Assembly: GCA_015494725.1 (NCBI GenBank) | Contig: WGAR01000190.1 | Location: forward strand, 1 to 8,506 | Direction of reading: 5' to 3' | Length of the DNA stretch: 8,506 nucleotides | Origin: Thermodesulfobacteriaceae bacterium | Lineage (GTDB): Bacteria > Desulfobacterota > Thermodesulfobacteria > Thermodesulfobacteriales > Thermodesulfobacteriaceae | In this document: positions 6,121 to 8,506 of the stretch, piece after piece | Numbering within the stretch: the stretch's first letter is position 1 | Layout of the letters: every line of letters starts with the position of its first letter | Made by a program: the position numbers and the translations under genes | Notes under the pieces: model-generated | Databases searched by the model: none | Seen by the model: the letters and a program-made list of their open reading frames with translations, nothing else | What the model was told of the DNA's origin: nothing

Positions 6121-7203
6121 ATGGCGGAAGCTCGAACCTATAAGATCGCGGTGATTCCCGGAGATGGGACCGGCCCGGAGGTGATCCGGGAGGGGGTAAA
6201 GGTACTTCAGGCTGCGGCCGGACGTTTCGGTTTCGCCCTGGATTTGCATTATTTCGACTGGGGCGGCGAGCGATATTTACGCACCGGGGAAACCATCCCC
6301 GAAGGGGGGATCGAGGAATTAAAGAAGCACGACGCTATCTATCTCGGGGCCATCGGGCATCCGGAGGTCAAGCCCGGCATCCTGGAGAAGGGGATCCTAC
6401 TGCGTATTCGCTTTGAGCTCGATCAGTATGTGAACCTTCGTCCCATAAAGCTCTATCCCGGGGTCTGGACCCCGATCAAGGACAAGGGGCCGGAGGACAT
6501 AGACTTTGTGGTGGTGCGGGAGAACACCGAGGGGCTTTACGCCGGGGGCGGGGGGTTCCTGCGCAAGGGCACCCCTTATGAGGTGGCCATTCAGGAGTCC
6601 ATCAATACCCGCTTCGGGGTGGAGCGCTGTATCCGCTTTGCCTTTGAGTATTGCCGCAAGCGCAACAAAAAGAAGAAGGTCACCCTGGTGGGAAAGACCA
6701 ACGTCCTCACCTATGCCTGGGACCTCTGGGAGCGCACCTTTTATGAGGTGGCCAGGGAGTATCCGGATATCGAAACCGACTACGCCCATGTGGATGCCAC
6801 CTGCATGTGGTTTGTGAAGAACCCGGAATGGTTCGATGTCATTGTCACCGACAACATGTTCGGGGACATCATCACCGATCTTGGGGCCATGATCCAGGGC
6901 GGTATGGGGATCGCCGCCGGTGGAAACATCAATCCCGAGGGGGTCTCCATGTTTGAGCCCATCGGAGGCTCGGCCCCCAAATATACCGGGAAGAACGTGA
7001 TCAACCCCCTTGCGGCCATCTGTGCCGGAATGATGATGCTTGAGCACCTGGGCGAGGAGGAGGCCGCCCGGGCCATTGAGGCCGCGGTGATCAAGGTCTG
7101 CCGCGATCATCTGAAGAGCATGTCCGCCGGAAAGATGGGTTACACCACCAGCGAGGTGGGCGATCTCGTGGCCCGCTACACCGCCGAAGGCGTGGAGCTT
7201 TAG
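6121..7203 (+). CDS. leuB: 3-isopropylmalate dehydrogenase (beta-decarboxylating dehydrogenase family)
   Basis: This enzyme should oxidise and decarboxylate 3-isopropylmalate to 2-oxoisocaproate, the third step of leucine synthesis. From the ATG at 6121 the protein has 360 residues, a normal length. Family motifs are PGDGTGPEV (13-21) and the substrate-binding helix ILLRIRFELD with YVNLRP (92-108). VVRENTEGLYAG (131-142) follows, then catalytic K192 in VGKTNVLTYA and D225 in HVDAT. The metal-site signature is DNMFGDIITD (244-253). The helix has two leucines (93-94) aligned with the isopropyl pocket of characterised enzymes, which favours LeuB. VRENTEGLY is also seen in archaeal-type homoisocitrate and tartrate dehydrogenases, so these remain alternatives. 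Oddly, the cofactor loop reads GGSAPKYTGKNVINP (282-296), with the Lys-Tyr pair known from NADP-dependent isocitrate dehydrogenase instead of the Asp of NAD-type LeuB. The divergent ilvBN operon supports the branched-chain role. Confidence 0.82.
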   Translation: MAEARTYKIAVIPGDGTGPEVIREGVKVLQAAAGRFGFALDLHYFDWGGERYLRTGETIPEGGIEELKKHDAIYLGAIGHPEVKPGILEKGILLRIRFELDQYVNLRPIKLYPGVWTPIKDKGPEDIDFVVVRENTEGLYAGGGGFLRKGTPYEVAIQESINTRFGVERCIRFAFEYCRKRNKKKKVTLVGKTNVLTYAWDLWERTFYEVAREYPDIETDYAHVDATCMWFVKNPEWFDVIVTDNMFGDIITDLGAMIQGGMGIAAGGNINPEGVSMFEPIGGSAPKYTGKNVINPLAAICAGMMMLEHLGEEEAARAIEAAVIKVCRDHLKSMSAGKMGYTTSEVGDLVARYTAEGVEL

Positions 7204-7205
7204 CC

Positions 7206-8506
7206 ATGACCGAGCTTGAGGCGGCGCGTCAGGGAGAGATCACCGGGGCCATGCGCAAGGCCGCGGAGGAGGAAGGGGTCTCCCCGGAATTCATCCGGGA
7301 GGGGGTAGCCCGGGGGACCATCGTGCTGATTAAGGCCCGGCAGAGCGGGCGGGTGGTGGCCGTGGGCGAGGGGGTGCGCACCAAGGTCAACGCCTCCATT
7401 GGCACCTCAAGCGACCTTTGTGATCTGGAGCTTGAGAAACGCAAGGCCCGGCTTGCGGAGGAGGCCGGAGCCGACACCCTGATGGAGCTTTCGGCCGCAG
7501 GAGATATTGACCAGATCCGGCGCGAGATCATCGCCACGGTGAGCCTTCCGGTGGGAAACGTGCCCCTTTACCAGGCCTTCTGCGACACCATGCGGGAACA
7601 CGGCGATCCGGCGAGGCTCGATCCGGAATATCTTTTTGAGCTCATCGAGCGCCAGTGTGCGGACGGAATCGCCTTTATGGCCATCCACTGCGGGATTAAT
7701 CTCTTCACTCTGGAGCGCCTTAAAGCCCAGGGCTACCGCTACGGGGGGCTGGTCTCCAAGGGCGGTTCCCTTATGGCCCAGTGGATGGTGAAAAACCGGA
7801 AGGAGAACCCCCTTTATGAGGAGTTTGACCGTCTGGTGGGGATCCTCAAGAAATACGACACCGTGCTTTCCCTGGGAAACGGAATGCGGGCCGGGGCCAT
7901 ACACGATTCGCTGGATCGGGCCCAGGTGGCCGAGCTTCTCATAAACTGCGAGCTTGCCGAAAGGGCGCGTGCGGCCGGCTGCCAGGTGATAGTGGAGGGT
8001 CCGGGGCATGTGCCGCTGGATGAGATCGAGACTTCGGTGCGCCTGGCCAAGAAGATGAGCGGTGGGGCCCCGCACTACATGCTCGGCCCCCTCCCCTGCG
8101 ATGCGGGGGCCAGCCAGGATCATATCACCGCGGCGGTGGGGGCGGCCCTTTCGGCCTGGCACGGGGCGGATCTTATCTGCTACGTGACGCCTGCCGAACA
8201 CCTGGGGCTTCCCAACGAGGAGGATGTGGTGGTCGGGGTGCGGGCCGCACGCCTTGCGGCCCATATCGGAGATACGGTAAAGCTCAGGGGAAGAGCCGAT
8301 CTCCGGGACAAACGGGTGAGCAAGGCCCGGCGGGATCTCAACTGGGCCGAGCACCTAAGGCATCTCCTTTTTCCCGAGGAGGCCCGGCGTTTCGTGGAGG
8401 AGAGGCGTTCCGTTCACGGCAAACGCTGCTCCATGTGCGGGGAACTCTGCGCCTTAGAGAACGCCGAGGTAGTCTTCCGGGAATTTTTGCGCGGGGAGAA
8501 GATTTA
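7206..8506 (+). CDS. thiC/bzaF: ThiC-family radical SAM enzyme: likely 5-hydroxybenzimidazole synthase (BzaF) or phosphomethylpyrimidine synthase (ThiC)
   Basis: 433 codons are readable from the ATG at 7206, which has GGAG at 7194-7197 and sits 2 bp after the leuB stop. The final two bases, TA, may begin the stop codon, so the gene is probably complete but for one base. ThiC and BzaF both rearrange 5-aminoimidazole ribotide, giving the thiamine pyrimidine or the cobamide base precursor respectively. Visible landmarks are KVNASIGTSSD (60-70), SKGG (184-187), EGPGH (264-268), Y291 in APHYMLGPL, AEHLGLP (330-336), and the C-terminal cluster C408-x2-C411-x3-C415. The long N-terminal domain of the E. 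coli and plant forms is absent. Several motifs differ from thiamine ThiC: SLGNGMRAG for SLGDGLRPG (N225 replaces the substrate-binding Asp), CDAGASQDHI for TDIAPGYDHI, MELSAAGDI for MDLSTGGDI, and IHCGINL. These favour the BzaF branch. The family is certain; the subfamily is not. Confidence 0.9.
   Translation, partial: MTELEAARQGEITGAMRKAAEEEGVSPEFIREGVARGTIVLIKARQSGRVVAVGEGVRTKVNASIGTSSDLCDLELEKRKARLAEEAGADTLMELSAAGDIDQIRREIIATVSLPVGNVPLYQAFCDTMREHGDPARLDPEYLFELIERQCADGIAFMAIHCGINLFTLERLKAQGYRYGGLVSKGGSLMAQWMVKNRKENPLYEEFDRLVGILKKYDTVLSLGNGMRAGAIHDSLDRAQVAELLINCELAERARAAGCQVIVEGPGHVPLDEIETSVRLAKKMSGGAPHYMLGPLPCDAGASQDHITAAVGAALSAWHGADLICYVTPAEHLGLPNEEDVVVGVRAARLAAHIGDTVKLRGRADLRDKRVSKARRDLNWAEHLRHLLFPEEARRFVEERRSVHGKRCSMCGELCALENAEVVFREFLRGEKI

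Noticed and set aside
6397..7110. Minus-strand open frame of 237 codons inside leuB
   Set aside because: It is an antisense shadow of a well-supported dehydrogenase.
7407..8354. A 315-codon minus-strand open frame opposite the ThiC-family gene
   Set aside because: It has no family resemblance, a His/Pro/Gly-rich composition, and is fully covered by a strong gene on the other strand.

Overview
This window has a divergent layout of bacterial housekeeping genes. A compact minus-strand cluster covers positions 1 to 5909, and a short plus-strand pair runs from about 6121 to the right edge. A regulatory gap of about 210 bp separates them. Every protein has clear relatives. The sequence is moderately GC-rich with purine-rich ribosome sites. 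The proteins are rich in charged residues, and the ThiC-family enzyme is the short type common in anaerobes. Together these suggest an anaerobic, possibly thermophilic, Gram-negative bacterium of the Thermodesulfobacteriota/deltaproteobacterial kind. That assignment is inference from protein flavour, because no rRNA or other taxonomic marker is present.

Minus strand, in order of transcription: a 70-residue DUF465/YdcH-like coiled-coil protein (5909-5697); acetolactate synthase large subunit IlvB (5691-3988) and small subunit IlvN (3978-3481); a single-chain transketolase (3415-1466); the twin-arginine translocase components TatC (1469-729) and TatA (715-515); and a sugar-1-phosphate nucleotidyltransferase that runs off the left edge (515-1). 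Spacing is very tight, with 5, 9 and 65 bp gaps, then a 4-bp GTGA overlap, a 13-bp gap and a 1-bp TAATG overlap. Most or all of it is therefore probably one operon. A good sigma70-type promoter lies at 5999-6028. A weaker internal promoter is possible before the transketolase gene.

Plus strand: a beta-decarboxylating dehydrogenase, probably 3-isopropylmalate dehydrogenase LeuB (6121-7203), is followed after 2 bp by a ThiC-family radical-SAM enzyme (7206 to the end). The last two bases of the window, TA, could begin that gene's stop codon. Several of its active-site motifs differ from thiamine-type ThiC and point to the paralogue that makes 5-hydroxybenzimidazole for the cobamide lower ligand (BzaF).

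IlvBN and LeuB together cover steps of branched-chain amino acid synthesis, so the divergent gap may coordinate both arms. IlvB and transketolase both need thiamine diphosphate, which would link them to the plus-strand gene if that gene is a true ThiC. The Tat genes and the nucleotidyltransferase look like unrelated passengers on the same transcript. I did not find a mobile element, CRISPR array, RNA gene or clearly new defence or metabolic system. The most interesting points are the ThiC paralogue question, the unusual cofactor motif in LeuB, and the paired inverted repeats in the divergent promoter region.
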